Assembly: GCA_041398245.1 (NCBI GenBank)
Contig: JAWKVC010000017.1
Span: forward strand, 1-64,000
DNA from: UBA7672 sp041398245
Lineage (GTDB): Bacteria > Pseudomonadota > Alphaproteobacteria > Caulobacterales > Hyphomonadaceae
Length of the DNA stretch: 64,000 nucleotides
Direction: 5' to 3'
Shown here: positions 8,223 through 16,875 of the stretch, piece by piece
Position numbering within the stretch: the stretch's first letter is position 1
How the letters are laid out: every line of letters begins with the position of its first letter
The notes under the pieces: model-generated
What the model was told of the DNA's origin: nothing
What the model saw: only the letters and a program-made list of their open reading frames with translations
Databases searched by the model: none
Position numbers and translations under genes: made by a program

Positions 8223-8930
8223 TCAGCTGGCTTTCAGTGTGAAAGTGAACGTGTCGGCGGCCGGCTCTGTGGCGTCTTCCCAGGGACGGCGCTGGGCCAG
8301 CACGATCGCGCCTTCGCCAGCGGCGACAGCTTCGATGATGATGACTTCCCAATGGTTGCCGCCGGCGAAGCCGGGCAGCATCTGCGCCGTCGAGGTGGCG
8401 CCGCCGGGTCCATCGCTGGCCTTGACCCAGTCCGGTGGGCTGGACGCCGCCCAGACATAGCCGGCGGTCGGCACGCCAACGAGCGCCACGGAAATCGTCT
8501 GGCCAACCTTGATCTCGAAGGACTTGCCTGCGTCCAGCTCGGTGAGGGCATGGGCGACGCCCTCGACGGTCGGCGCCGGAAGGCTCTTGATCATGAACTT
8601 GCACTCGGTTGTGGCGCCGGCCGCCGTGTAGGTGACATCAGCACCGTCCATCAACAGCGTGACGTCGCCGCCCTTGTAGGTGATGCCGTCCTGCGCGTCG
8701 GGATCGATGGCGAGCGCCTGCGGCGCGCCGCCGTCGAAACGGATTTTCACGGCCTGCATGCCTTCGACGCCATAGACCAGATCCAGACTCTTCCCGCCGC
8801 CGCATTCGTAGTTGAGCGCGTTCGCGAACTCGCTCGCCGCGACTTCATCGAGCGTGGGCTTGGCCGGGTCGGGTTGCGCGCAGGCGGCGAGTCCCAGCCC
8901 GGCGGCTGCGGCAGTCAGAAAGATCTTCAT
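8223..8930 (-). CDS. Lipoprotein fusing an MliC-type lysozyme-inhibitor domain to a chagasin-type (I42) protease inhibitor
   Basis: The protein has 235 residues from ATG 8930 (GGGGA five bases upstream), with an earlier in-frame ATG at 8942. The lipobox is LAAC (Cys17). Residues about 30-115 resemble MliC/PliC: 'ALNYECGGGKSLDLVYG' leads to a late Cys in 'TTECKFMIK', forming the usual disulphide pair. Residues about 135-235 show the three chagasin loops in order: 'VPTAGYVW' (NPTTGY-like), 'FAGGNHWEV' (GxGG-like) and 'AQRRPWE' (RPW). Chagasin-like proteins inhibit papain-type cysteine proteases and MliC inhibits C-type lysozyme. It sits just upstream of the haem lipoprotein gene. The fold assignments come from motifs only, but the chagasin part is strong. 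Confidence 0.78.
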   Translation of the reverse strand: MKIFLTAAAAGLGLAACAQPDPAKPTLDEVAASEFANALNYECGGGKSLDLVYGVEGMQAVKIRFDGGAPQALAIDPDAQDGITYKGGDVTLLMDGADVTYTAAGATTECKFMIKSLPAPTVEGVAHALTELDAGKSFEIKVGQTISVALVGVPTAGYVWAASSPPDWVKASDGPGGATSTAQMLPGFAGGNHWEVIIIEAVAAGEGAIVLAQRRPWEDATEPAADTFTFTLKAS

Positions 8931-9162
8931 TGTCGTCCCCATTCAGGCGCATGGTTCAGGCGCATGCGCCAATCTGTTTGCCCAGCCCGGCCGGGTGTCC
9001 GCTTCCCCGCCATCCACAGCCGCTGATTCCCACTAAATCACCGGGCCGGAAAAAGAATAGCGGGTCAGCGCTGTATTTCGGGCAATTCCGGCGGGGCGAT
9101 TCCAGAATCGGCTGCGAGGCCCTAGACCATTGAGACAACGAATCGTGCTCCGGGGGCTCCGC

Positions 9163-9582
9163 ATGGCCGACTTCTATTCGATCCTGAACGGCACCGCGGC
9201 CCTCACGGCGGGCGGGGCGGCCGCATCCGGCTGGACCGCCGCGGTCATTACGGCGAACACCGCTTTCGACGGGCTGGACCATGGCCGCGCCGACCGGATG
9301 CTGCGCAAGGTGATTTCGGCGACGGCGGGGTTTCAGGCGGCGCTTCTGGCCATCGCGGCCGGCGCGACCCTCATCACGGGCGCCAGGGTGGCGGCCATCG
9401 TTTGCGGCCTTTGTGCGCTGGGTTTCCTGTCGAATATCTGGACGCTGGCGCCGCGCCGGGAGAAGGCCCCTCCCGGCATGCGCAAGAAGAATACGGCCCA
9501 GCGGGTCGTAGCCGTCTCGCTCACACTCATCATGACAATCACAGCCCTGTCCGGAGGCATACTGGCTGCCTTCGGCATCTAG
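9163..9582 (+). CDS. Hypothetical small membrane protein
   Basis: The protein has 139 residues from ATG 9163, preceded by GGGGG; a TTG-initiated form from 9130 is possible but less likely. Hydrophobic segments lie at about 8-33, 55-100 (probably two helices) and 115-138, suggesting three or four transmembrane helices with a basic loop 'APRREKAPPGMRKKN' between. I recognise no family. It stands between two minus-strand lipoprotein genes; the 230 bases upstream hold no other gene. Confidence 0.6.
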   Translation: MADFYSILNGTAALTAGGAAASGWTAAVITANTAFDGLDHGRADRMLRKVISATAGFQAALLAIAAGATLITGARVAAIVCGLCALGFLSNIWTLAPRREKAPPGMRKKNTAQRVVAVSLTLIMTITALSGGILAAFGI

Positions 9583-9628
9583 TTGGCCATGTGCGATCCG
9601 CCGCGAGACCGCGCGGTGGAAGGTGGCG

Positions 9629-9937
9629 TCAGGCGCTGCAGCTCATGCGCGCGGCGTTGATCGTCGCCGAAACTTCTGCATCGTCGGCAAGGCTGGCCGG
9701 TATGAAACGGGTCCCGCGCCGGTTGCCGTCAATCGCCTTGGCGACGCTGTCGAGCTTCTCAGGCGTCAGGTTGGTGGCGAGCGTGTCGGCAAAGCATGAG
9801 CAGTTAAGGTCTGCGCCTTCCTTTTCCCCGCAGATCGTCGCCAGCAAGTCCTTGCTGGCGGCCGGTTCTCCTCCGCAGGCGGTCAGCGTCCCCATGCCGA
9901 TTACTAGGGACGCGACAAGTGAAACAGGACGTTTCAT
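9629..9937 (-). CDS. Small hypothetical lipoprotein, Cys-rich
   Basis: The protein has 102 residues from ATG 9937, supported by GGGAG upstream; the reading from 10033 adds an unlikely 32-residue leader. The signal peptide MKRPVSLVASLVIGMGTL ends in the lipobox LTAC. The mature part has Cys at 'ICGEK', 'NCSCF' and 'MSCSA', which suggests disulphides in the periplasm. No family is recognised. Confidence 0.6.
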   Translation of the reverse strand: MKRPVSLVASLVIGMGTLTACGGEPAASKDLLATICGEKEGADLNCSCFADTLATNLTPEKLDSVAKAIDGNRRGTRFIPASLADDAEVSATINAARMSCSA

Positions 9938-10171
9938 CGATACTCCCTGTGTGTTTGCGGATCTTGATCGTCCGCACCCAAATGGAGCCGCCCATCCGCC
10001 TGTGTTGTCAAACGAAGACTCGTCAGAATTCACGGGCTTGAATACTTGCCGTGGACGGAATGCCGCAGGGTCTTCAACAGTCTTGATCTGGCGATGTCCT
10101 CAACTCGCTGGGGCTGGCCATAAAGGCTGCCTCGTGAAACCAAACCGGGCAGGGCGTGGAGGCCTCGGATA

Positions 10172-10579
10172 ATGGAAACTGCTGTCCAGTCGTTCGTGAC
10201 AGGCTTCCCACAATTCATGCTGCATGGCGGGGTCACGCTCGCCCTGCTTATCGGCGGTTGCATGGTTCATGTGCTGCTGACGCCCATGAAGGAACTCAAA
10301 CTGATCCGGACCGGAAATATCTCGGCCGGCGTCAGCCTCGGAGCGGTCATCGTCGGACTGGCGGTGCCGATGGCCGCGTGTCTGGTTACAGCGGTTTCAG
10401 TCTACGACATCCTGATCTGGGGCGTTGTCGCCATCCTCCTGCAATTGCTTGCATTTCGGGCAGCCGACCTGGTCCTTCGCGATCTTCCACGCCGGATCGA
10501 GCGCGATGAAATCGGCGCCGCGCTGGTTCTTGCGGCGGTGAAAATTGCTGCTGCAATGGTAATGGCGTCGGCCTTGTGA
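10172..10579 (+). CDS. DUF350 (UPF0719) family inner membrane protein
   Basis: The protein has 135 residues and about four transmembrane helices (17-37, 51-75, 78-97, 113-133). The signature loop 'IRTGNISAGVSLGAVIVGLAVP' matches DUF350, the family of E. coli YjfL. Members occur with stress or polyamine-related genes, but the function is not established. It is followed 42 bases later by the serine protease gene on the same strand. Confidence 0.8.
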   Translation: METAVQSFVTGFPQFMLHGGVTLALLIGGCMVHVLLTPMKELKLIRTGNISAGVSLGAVIVGLAVPMAACLVTAVSVYDILIWGVVAILLQLLAFRAADLVLRDLPRRIERDEIGAALVLAAVKIAAAMVMASAL

Positions 10580-10621
10580 GTTTGCCCCGGCGGTCGAATA
10601 TATGACCTCGCGGAGTCGAGC

Positions 10622-11515
10622 ATGAGAATCCCCGACTGGGTGGTCTATGCAGTCGTGCTGGTTGCGATCGTCGGGACGCTCTTCTCAAGCGGCTCGGGCG
10701 GTCGCGAGCGGCCCTACGCGATTCCCCGTCCCGAGATCGCAGATCCCTATACGCCTGGCTTTGATGCGGACGATTTTGCCGGCACGCGGCCGGTTCCCCT
10801 GCCGGAGCCGGGTCCGCCGCTGCCGCAATCCCACCCGTTTGACGAGCGGGTTGTGGTGCAGGTCGACAATCCCGAGGACGGCATCGGCACCGCTTTCGCG
10901 ATCAACCGGTCCGGTCTCTGGCTGACGGCGCGCCATGTCGTCGATGGCTGCACGCGCGTCGGCCTCGCCGTCGGCGGCGGTCGCATGGTGCGCGTCGAGC
11001 AGGTCCGGACGTCGCACGACACGGACCTTGCGCTTCTGGTCACCGACCGTGCGCCGACAGCGCTGCAGCTCGGCCTCGACCGGGAACTGCGCGTCGGCGA
11101 GACCGCCTTCCACGTCGGCTTCCCGCAGGGCGAGTCGGGCGAGGCGGTTTCGGTCCTCGAGGCGCGTTCGAACCTGATCACGCGTGGCCGCTATGAGATG
11201 GAAGAGCCTGTCCTCACCTGGTCCGAGCGGGGCCGCTCGGAAGGAATCGAGGGAACGCTTTCGGGCATGAGCGGAGGGCCTGTGTTCGACGTCGACGGGT
11301 CCGTCATCGGCGTCACGGTCGCTGAAAGCCCACGCCGGGGCCGTATCTATTCCGCCTCGCCGGATTCAATCCGCAAGTTTCTGGACTCGCAGGGCGAAGT
11401 CCCTTACGGCGGCGACGCGCGCCCAATCAGTGCATCGTCCTATGAGGCCGAGGCCGATCGCATGCGGGATGAACGCGCAGTCGTGAAGGTGCTGTGCCGC
11501 GTGGGCGACAGGTGA
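10622..11515 (+). CDS. Membrane-anchored trypsin-like serine protease
   Basis: The protein has 297 residues. An N-terminal transmembrane anchor (about 6-22) is followed by a Pro-rich linker (about 28-70) and a chymotrypsin-fold domain. The full triad is visible: His105 in 'LTARHVVDGC', Asp135 in 'SHDTDLALL' and Ser217 in 'LSGMSGGPVFD', with 'GIGTAFAI' opening the barrel. No PDZ domain follows, so it is not a standard DegP. The periplasmic location is inferred from the anchor. Its stop overlaps the pyrF start by 4 bases (GTGA), suggesting coupling despite unrelated functions. Confidence 0.85.
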   Translation: MRIPDWVVYAVVLVAIVGTLFSSGSGGRERPYAIPRPEIADPYTPGFDADDFAGTRPVPLPEPGPPLPQSHPFDERVVVQVDNPEDGIGTAFAINRSGLWLTARHVVDGCTRVGLAVGGGRMVRVEQVRTSHDTDLALLVTDRAPTALQLGLDRELRVGETAFHVGFPQGESGEAVSVLEARSNLITRGRYEMEEPVLTWSERGRSEGIEGTLSGMSGGPVFDVDGSVIGVTVAESPRRGRIYSASPDSIRKFLDSQGEVPYGGDARPISASSYEAEADRMRDERAVVKVLCRVGDR

Positions 11516-12390
11516 ACGGAAGCTTTGCCGACAGGTTGATCGAACGGGTCCGGGCGCTTGGTCCCCTTTGTGTCGGCATCGATCCGCATCCCGCCCTCAT
11601 TCCTCCGATGTTCGGCCCTGCGGGGCCCGAGGCTGCCGCAAGCTGGGGGCTCGCCATCCTTGAGCGCGTCCAGGGACGCGTGGCGATCGTCAAGCCGCAG
11701 GCCGGGCTGTTCGAGCGATGGGGCGCCAAGGGCTTCGCCGCGCTTGAGCGCGTCTGCAACGCCGCTGCGGCGCAGGGAACGATGGTGATCCTCGACGCCA
11801 AGCGGGGTGACATCGGATCGACCGCGGAGGGTTACGCCGAGGGCTATCTTGGCGCGGCCTCCGCGTGCCCGTGCGACGCCATCACCGTGAACCCCTATAT
11901 GGGCGTCGAGACGATCGAGCCGTTCGTGAAGGTCGCCGAAACGCAGGGCAAGGGCGTGGTGGTTCTCGCCCGCACGTCAAATCCCGGATCGCAGGACTTC
12001 CAGGCCAAGTTGGTCGATGGCCAGCCGCTCTATCTGCATGTCGCGCGCGCGCTTGCGCCGATGATCGCGCGACTGCGCGGCGCCAGCGGCTGGTCCGGCC
12101 TGATGCTGGTCGCCGGCGCGACCGGACCCGAGGATGCAGCCGCGCTGCGCGAGGCGGCAGGCGATGCTCTGTTCCTTGTGCCCGGCTATGGCGCGCAGGG
12201 CGCTGGCGCGCGCGAGGCTGTCGCCGGGTTTGTTGCGCGTGGGAACCGGCGCGAGGGCGGCGTCGTCAACGCATCGCGTTCGGTCGCGTCGCCGGAAGGC
12301 GCGCTTCAGGCGGCTACGGCCGCTGAATGGTCGGCGCTCGTTGATGGCGCCATCGCGGCGGCTCAGACCGAGCTGCTTGCCGCGACGTAA
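11512..12390 (+). CDS. pyrF: Orotidine 5'-phosphate decarboxylase, type 2
   Basis: PyrF converts OMP to UMP, the last step of de novo pyrimidine synthesis. The catalytic 'ILDAKRGDIG' motif (Lys and Asp tetrad) is near residue 90. Substrate-binding 'LCVGIDPHP', 'TVNPYMG' and 'VPGYGAQG' segments identify the longer type 2 form (about 290 residues) found in mycobacteria and many Alphaproteobacteria. GTG 11512 is chosen because it overlaps the upstream stop by 4 bases; GTG 11494 would also be in frame. Confidence 0.92.
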   Translation: MNGSFADRLIERVRALGPLCVGIDPHPALIPPMFGPAGPEAAASWGLAILERVQGRVAIVKPQAGLFERWGAKGFAALERVCNAAAAQGTMVILDAKRGDIGSTAEGYAEGYLGAASACPCDAITVNPYMGVETIEPFVKVAETQGKGVVVLARTSNPGSQDFQAKLVDGQPLYLHVARALAPMIARLRGASGWSGLMLVAGATGPEDAAALREAAGDALFLVPGYGAQGAGAREAVAGFVARGNRREGGVVNASRSVASPEGALQAATAAEWSALVDGAIAAAQTELLAAT

Positions 12391-12481
12391 GTCCGAGTAC
12401 GCGCAGCGCCAGCAGGCGCGCCCCTGTGCGCCAATCCTTTACCATTTCGTGCCAGTGGAAAGGGACGCGTCGAGGAGAGCC

Positions 12482-14014
12482 ATGCCTGCCGTCGAAACCA
12501 GCCGCGCAGCGCTGATTGCCCACATTCGCAAAACGGCAGTCTTCACGGCGATCATCCTCGCGGTGGTGTTGCCGTTTGACTATCTCTTTTCAGCTGTCCT
12601 GTTCGCCACGCCCAGCCAGGAATACACGCCGGCGCTGACGATCGCGATCACGCTGCTCGTTGCGCCTCCCTTCTGCTTTTTTCTGATCCGCCAGGGTGCG
12701 CGTCTGGAAGCCGTGCAGGCCTCGCTTGCCGAGGAACGCGCTGGCCGTCTCGCTGAAGTCGAAGCGGCGCGCGATGCGGCCGAGGCAGCGACGCAGGTCA
12801 AGAGCGAGTTTCTCGCCAACATGAGCCACGAGATCCGCACGCCGCTCAATGGCGTGCTTGGCATGACACAGGCGCTGGCCGGCCGCGACCTCGATCCAGA
12901 GGTGCGCGACATGGTCGCGACGATCCGCGAGTCGGGCGTTACTCTGATGGCGATCCTCAATGACGTGCTCGATCTCTCGAAGATCGAGGCCGGCCGGCTC
13001 GAAATCGCGCCGGGCGACGCCAGCCTGTCGCACACGCTTCGCCAGGTGCAGCGTCTGTTCGAGCCAGTCGCCAGCGAGAAGGACATCGCCCTCTCGCTCA
13101 GGTGCGACCAGTCCTCATCCGACCGCCTGAAATTTGATGCGCTGCGCGTGCGCCAGTGCGTCTCGAACCTTGTTTCGAATGCCGTCAAGTTTACGCCCCG
13201 GGGCCAGATCGACATTGCGGTGACCGTGACGCCAGAAGGCGAGCGCCATCGCGTGACGGTCTGTGTCGCGGACACGGGCATCGGCATGGACGATGCGACA
13301 CGCAACCGGCTGTTCGAGGCCTTCACGCAGGCTGATGGATCGACGACACGACGGTTCGGCGGAACAGGCCTCGGCCTTGCCATCTCTCGGCGTCTCGCTC
13401 GCATGATGGGCGGCGACATCACGGTTGAAAGCGAACTGGGGCGAGGCTCCACATTCGCGCTGACCTTCCTTGCGGAAGCTGCAAGCAGCGAAGGAGTGGC
13501 CACTCCTGCTACGAATGCGCCAAGCCGTAACGAGACGCGTCTGCGCGGCGCGCGCGTGCTTCTGACAGACGACAACGCCGTCAACCGTCAGGTCGCGCGG
13601 CTCTTCCTGCAGCCGCAGGGCGCCGAGCTGACCGAAGCCGCGAATGGCGCAGAGGCGCTGCGCATACTCGAGAAAGAAACGTTCGATCTCGTTCTGCTCG
13701 ATGTCCACATGCCGGTGATGGACGGCATCGAGACGATCCAGCGCATACGCGCCTCCGATCATCCCTGGCGCAGCATTCCTGTCATCGCGTTGACGGCCGA
13801 TGCGATGAGCGGAGACCGCGAACGGCTGTTGGCGCTCGGCATGACCGGCTATGTATCCAAGCCAATCGAGCAATCTGAGTTGCTGTCGGCGATCATGATC
13901 GCCCTTGGCGGGGATGCGGGGGCCCAGCCTGTGCACGCGCAAGGCGCCGAAGCGGGCGGCAGCGACGTCAATCTCGACGACCTGCTGGCCGATCTCGACC
14001 GGCTCGCCGGGTAG
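12482..14014 (+). CDS. Hybrid sensor histidine kinase/response regulator with two transmembrane helices
   Basis: The protein has 510 residues from ATG 12482 (GAGGAGAG upstream). Two membrane helices (about 19-41 and 51-70) with almost no periplasmic loop are followed by a coiled coil (71-105). HisKA has 'MSHEIRTPLNG' (His116). HATPase_c shows an N box 'CVSNLVSNAVKFT', a G1 box 'DTGIGM' and a G2 box 'GGTGLGLAI'. A C-terminal receiver follows with 'LTDDNAVNRQ', phospho-acceptor Asp407 in 'LLDVHMPVMDG' and Lys in 'VSKPI'. No sensor domain is seen, so it probably senses a membrane state. Its receiver closely resembles the kinase at 30705-32348. The output partner is unknown. Confidence 0.92.
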   Translation: MPAVETSRAALIAHIRKTAVFTAIILAVVLPFDYLFSAVLFATPSQEYTPALTIAITLLVAPPFCFFLIRQGARLEAVQASLAEERAGRLAEVEAARDAAEAATQVKSEFLANMSHEIRTPLNGVLGMTQALAGRDLDPEVRDMVATIRESGVTLMAILNDVLDLSKIEAGRLEIAPGDASLSHTLRQVQRLFEPVASEKDIALSLRCDQSSSDRLKFDALRVRQCVSNLVSNAVKFTPRGQIDIAVTVTPEGERHRVTVCVADTGIGMDDATRNRLFEAFTQADGSTTRRFGGTGLGLAISRRLARMMGGDITVESELGRGSTFALTFLAEAASSEGVATPATNAPSRNETRLRGARVLLTDDNAVNRQVARLFLQPQGAELTEAANGAEALRILEKETFDLVLLDVHMPVMDGIETIQRIRASDHPWRSIPVIALTADAMSGDRERLLALGMTGYVSKPIEQSELLSAIMIALGGDAGAQPVHAQGAEAGGSDVNLDDLLADLDRLAG

Positions 14015-14026
14015 AGCCACGCCGCT

Positions 14027-14368
14027 TCATCCAAATCGCTCCCACGCCGCCTGCCGCGATATGCCCAGCGCATCGCCGATCTTCTGCCATGAGACCTCGC
14101 GCTCGCGCAGGGTGTCGATCTGTTGCTGCAGGACATCGCGCGCAGCTTCCGATGCAGCCTGCGAGCGGGCCAGATTGCCGAGGAGGTCTTCGTCCTTGAG
14201 CGAATCCCACCCGGCGAAACCCGCCGTCGGTACGCCTTCGAGGATGCGGTTGCAGATCCCCACGCAGTCGCCGCAGATGTGAACGCCCGGGCCGGCGATC
14301 AGCGACGGGACTTCCTTCGCCGTGCGCCGGCAGAACGTGCAGAACAGCTTGGCCTTGTTCACCAACAT
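14027..14368 (-). CDS. ClpX-type zinc-finger protein with C-terminal HTH (likely autoregulator)
   Basis: The protein has 113 residues from ATG 14368 (AAGGAGA eight bases upstream). The N-terminal C4 zinc finger of the ClpX kind, 'LFCTFCRRTAKEV...LIAGP...ICGDCVGICN' (CxxC-CxxC, about residues 9-40), is followed by a linker. A C-terminal helix-turn-helix follows, 'VSWQKIGDALGISRQAAWERF' (about 92-112), of the kind that recognises short palindromes. There is no ATPase domain, so this is not ClpX. Three palindromes cover its own promoter, ribosome site and start codon, arguing for autorepression. It is convergent with the hybrid kinase (12 bases between stops). The regulated process beyond itself is unknown. 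Confidence 0.8.
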   Translation of the reverse strand: MLVNKAKLFCTFCRRTAKEVPSLIAGPGVHICGDCVGICNRILEGVPTAGFAGWDSLKDEDLLGNLARSQAASEAARDVLQQQIDTLREREVSWQKIGDALGISRQAAWERFG

Positions 14369-14437
14369 GTCAGGTTCTCCTTGACGGTATGTCAGGTATC
14401 TCCTGACGCGCATACGTGTGTCAAGGATATCCTGACA
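14368..14437 (-). promoter_or_regulatory. Promoter with three palindromic operator boxes upstream of the zinc-finger/HTH gene
   Basis: Three 19-base near-palindromes of the form TGTCAGG-n-TCCTGACA start at 14368, 14390 and 14419. Read on the minus strand, a -35 TTGACA (14424-14419) lies inside the distal box. After exactly 17 bases, a -10-like AGATAC (14401-14396) overlaps the middle box. The proximal box (14368-14386) covers the Shine-Dalgarno and the ATG. No further copy was noticed elsewhere in the window. Binding by the gene's own HTH is an inference. Confidence 0.75.
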
Positions 14438-14596
14438 GATCGAGGCGCTGCTTAGCTGACGTCACGTAAAATCGAAACGTGGCATGCCGCGCAGCGGCAT
14501 CGAATAATCGCGCGCTGGCCCGGGTTCGCCTTTGCCAAACCGGCCCAAGAGTGATGAATTTCCGCCATGTCCGGTGACTGGACGCGGGAGGATGCA

Positions 14597-16750
14597 ATGA
14601 GAATCAAGGGTGCGCTGCTGGCTGGCTTTGTGCTGGCGGCCCTGGCTGCATGTGGCGAGGCGAACGCGCCCGCGATCACTGCGGCCGAGGTGGATGGGCA
14701 GGCGATCATCGACGCGGACAAGCGGCCGGGGATCTGGATCAGCCATGGGCGCACCTATTCCGAGCAGCGCTTCTCACCGCTGAAGCAGATCACAACGGAC
14801 AATGTGAATGAGCTTGGTCTCGCCTGGGCCGCCGACCTGGACGCAAACCGCGGCATGGAAGCGACGCCGATTGTCGTCGATGGCGTGATGTACGTCACCT
14901 CCGCCTGGTCGATCGTCTACGCCTACGACGCCAAGACCGGTGAGCGGCTCTGGAAGTATGATCCTGGCGTCGACAAGGCGCGCGGCGTCGAAGCCTGCTG
15001 TGATGTCGTGAACCGCGGCGTAGCGATCTGGCAGGGCAAGGTCTTCGTCGGAACGATCGACGGTCGTCTCATTGCGATCGACGCCAAGACCGGCGAGCCG
15101 GCGTGGGATGTGGTCACCGTCGACCAGTCCAAGCCCTACACCATCACAGGCGCGCCCCGGGTCGTGAAGGGCAAGGTTCTGATCGGCAATGGCGGCGCGG
15201 AGTTCGGCGTGCGCGGCTATCTCACCGCCTACGACGCCGCTGACGGCAAGCTCGCCTGGCGGTTCTACATGGCGCCAAATCCCGAGAAGCAGCCCGACAA
15301 TGCGGCGTCCGACAAGTTTTTCGCCGAGAAGGGCAATGCAACCTGGGGCGACAGCGGCGAATGGAAGGAGATCGGCGGGGGTGGAACGCCCTGGGACGCC
15401 ATGGCCTACGATCCTGACCTCGATATCGTCTATATCGGCATCGGCAATGGCACGCCGTGGAATCGCGAACGCCGCGATCCGTCTGGCGGCGACAACCTGT
15501 TGCTGTCGTCCATTCTCGCGCTCAAGCCGGAGACCGGCGAGTATGTCTGGCATTACCAGACCACGCCGGGGGAATCCTGGGACTATACAGCGACGCAGCA
15601 CATCATCCTCGCCGACATCAAGATCGGCGATAAGACGCGCAAGGTCGCGATGCAGGCGCCGAAGAACGGCTTCTTCTACGTGCTTGACCGCGAGACCGGT
15701 GAACTGATCTCGGCGGACAAGTATCAGGACAACGTCAACTGGGCGACGAGTGTCGATCTTGCGACGGGCCGTCCGGTCGAGGCGCCCGGCGTGCGCTATC
15801 TTGAAAGCCCGTTCCAGGCGATCCCCGGTCCGCTTGGCAGCCACAACTGGCATCCAATGGCGTTCAGCCCCGATACGGGCCTTGTCTACATTCCTGCGCA
15901 GACCATCCCGCAGATTTATGCCGATCAGGCCGACTTCGCCTATCGTCCGGGCTTCTGGAACACCGGCATCGAATTCGCCGGCGCCCCCGGGCCGACGCCT
16001 ACGCTCAACGAGCGCCTAGCGGGCCGCGCCGCCCTCAAGGGTCAGCTTGTCGCCTGGGATCCGGTTGCGAAGAAGCCGCGCTGGACCGTGGACTATCCAA
16101 CGCCATGGAATGGCGGCGTGCTCGCAACCGCGGGCGGGCTGGTGTTCCAGGGCGGGCTCGACGGCAAGTTCCGCGCCTACAACGCCGCCGAGGGCGGCAC
16201 GCCGCTCTGGACGACGGACGGCCAGTACCCGGTGATGTCGGGACCCATCAGCTACGAGATCGACGGCGAACAATACATCGCCGTGACGGCTGGCTGGGGC
16301 ACGGCGCTGCCCGTCACGGCTGGCGGCAACGCCATCCCCAAGATCGGGTCGCCCGAGATGGGACGCGTTCTTGTCTACAAGATCGGCGGCAAGGCGGAGC
16401 TCGAACCGTACGAGGTCTTCGAGGTCGACAAGGTTCCGGCCGCCGAGGACTTCGGCAACGCCCAGCAGCTTGAATACGGCCGCGTCCTGTTCGAGCGGAA
16501 CTGCATGGTGTGTCACGGACAACTGGTGGTGTCCGGCGGCGCGATCCAGGATCTTCGCTGGGCCCAGGCGCCCGGCACAAAGCAGGACTTCGCCGACGTG
16601 GTGCTGAACGGCAAGTACGCCAGCGCCGGCATGGCGAGCTTCGCGTCCGTACTGTCGGCGGACGACGCCGAGTCCATCCGCGCCTACATCATCAACCGCG
16701 CGCATGAAGATGCCGCCGCCTTGGCGGCGGCTGCGCCGACGGCGAACTAA
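14597..16750 (+). CDS. PQQ-dependent alcohol dehydrogenase with C-terminal cytochrome c (quinohaemoprotein)
   Basis: The protein has 717 residues from ATG 14597 (GGGAGG upstream). The signal peptide ends at the lipobox AAC (Cys19), so it is probably membrane-tethered in the periplasm. An eight-bladed PQQ propeller follows, with the vicinal disulphide Cys134-Cys135 ('EACCDVV') under the PQQ plane and tryptophan-docking repeats such as 'AYDAKTGERLWKYD' and 'ALKPETGEYVWHYQ'. The active-site region is 'DPSGGDNLLLSS'. A C-terminal cytochrome c domain carries CXXCH at 636-640. The architecture is that of type II quinohaemoprotein alcohol dehydrogenases, which oxidise alcohols and pass electrons to a c-type cytochrome or azurin. 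Substrate and metal (Ca or lanthanide) cannot be read safely. No pqq synthesis genes are in the window. Confidence 0.92.
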   Translation: MRIKGALLAGFVLAALAACGEANAPAITAAEVDGQAIIDADKRPGIWISHGRTYSEQRFSPLKQITTDNVNELGLAWAADLDANRGMEATPIVVDGVMYVTSAWSIVYAYDAKTGERLWKYDPGVDKARGVEACCDVVNRGVAIWQGKVFVGTIDGRLIAIDAKTGEPAWDVVTVDQSKPYTITGAPRVVKGKVLIGNGGAEFGVRGYLTAYDAADGKLAWRFYMAPNPEKQPDNAASDKFFAEKGNATWGDSGEWKEIGGGGTPWDAMAYDPDLDIVYIGIGNGTPWNRERRDPSGGDNLLLSSILALKPETGEYVWHYQTTPGESWDYTATQHIILADIKIGDKTRKVAMQAPKNGFFYVLDRETGELISADKYQDNVNWATSVDLATGRPVEAPGVRYLESPFQAIPGPLGSHNWHPMAFSPDTGLVYIPAQTIPQIYADQADFAYRPGFWNTGIEFAGAPGPTPTLNERLAGRAALKGQLVAWDPVAKKPRWTVDYPTPWNGGVLATAGGLVFQGGLDGKFRAYNAAEGGTPLWTTDGQYPVMSGPISYEIDGEQYIAVTAGWGTALPVTAGGNAIPKIGSPEMGRVLVYKIGGKAELEPYEVFEVDKVPAAEDFGNAQQLEYGRVLFERNCMVCHGQLVVSGGAIQDLRWAQAPGTKQDFADVVLNGKYASAGMASFASVLSADDAESIRAYIINRAHEDAAALAAAAPTAN

Positions 16751-16780
16751 CCCGGCCACGCAACCGCGTGGATACGACTG

Positions 16781-16812
16781 GCGCCGGCTGTCTCCCGGGA
16801 GGCAGCCGGCGC
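16781..16812 (+). terminator. Strong hairpin after the PQQ dehydrogenase gene
   Basis: GCGCCGGCTG (16781-16790) pairs with CAGCCGGCGC (16803-16812), and the intervening TCTCCCGGGAGG extends the stem almost fully. It lies 31 bases after the stop. The downstream T content is low, so it may act as a transcript-end stabiliser rather than a classical intrinsic terminator. Confidence 0.6.
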
Positions 16813-16875
16813 ATGATTCTGATTGTGTGTGTCACGCGGGCGAACTAGCTTCGAAGCGCCATGTTGGGGGGCTTC

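Noticed and set aside
7368..9026. A 552-residue open frame on the plus strand over the DUF3365 and MliC-chagasin genes
   Set aside because: It is the opposite-strand shadow of two genes with clear signal peptides and motifs. It has no ribosome site and resembles no family.
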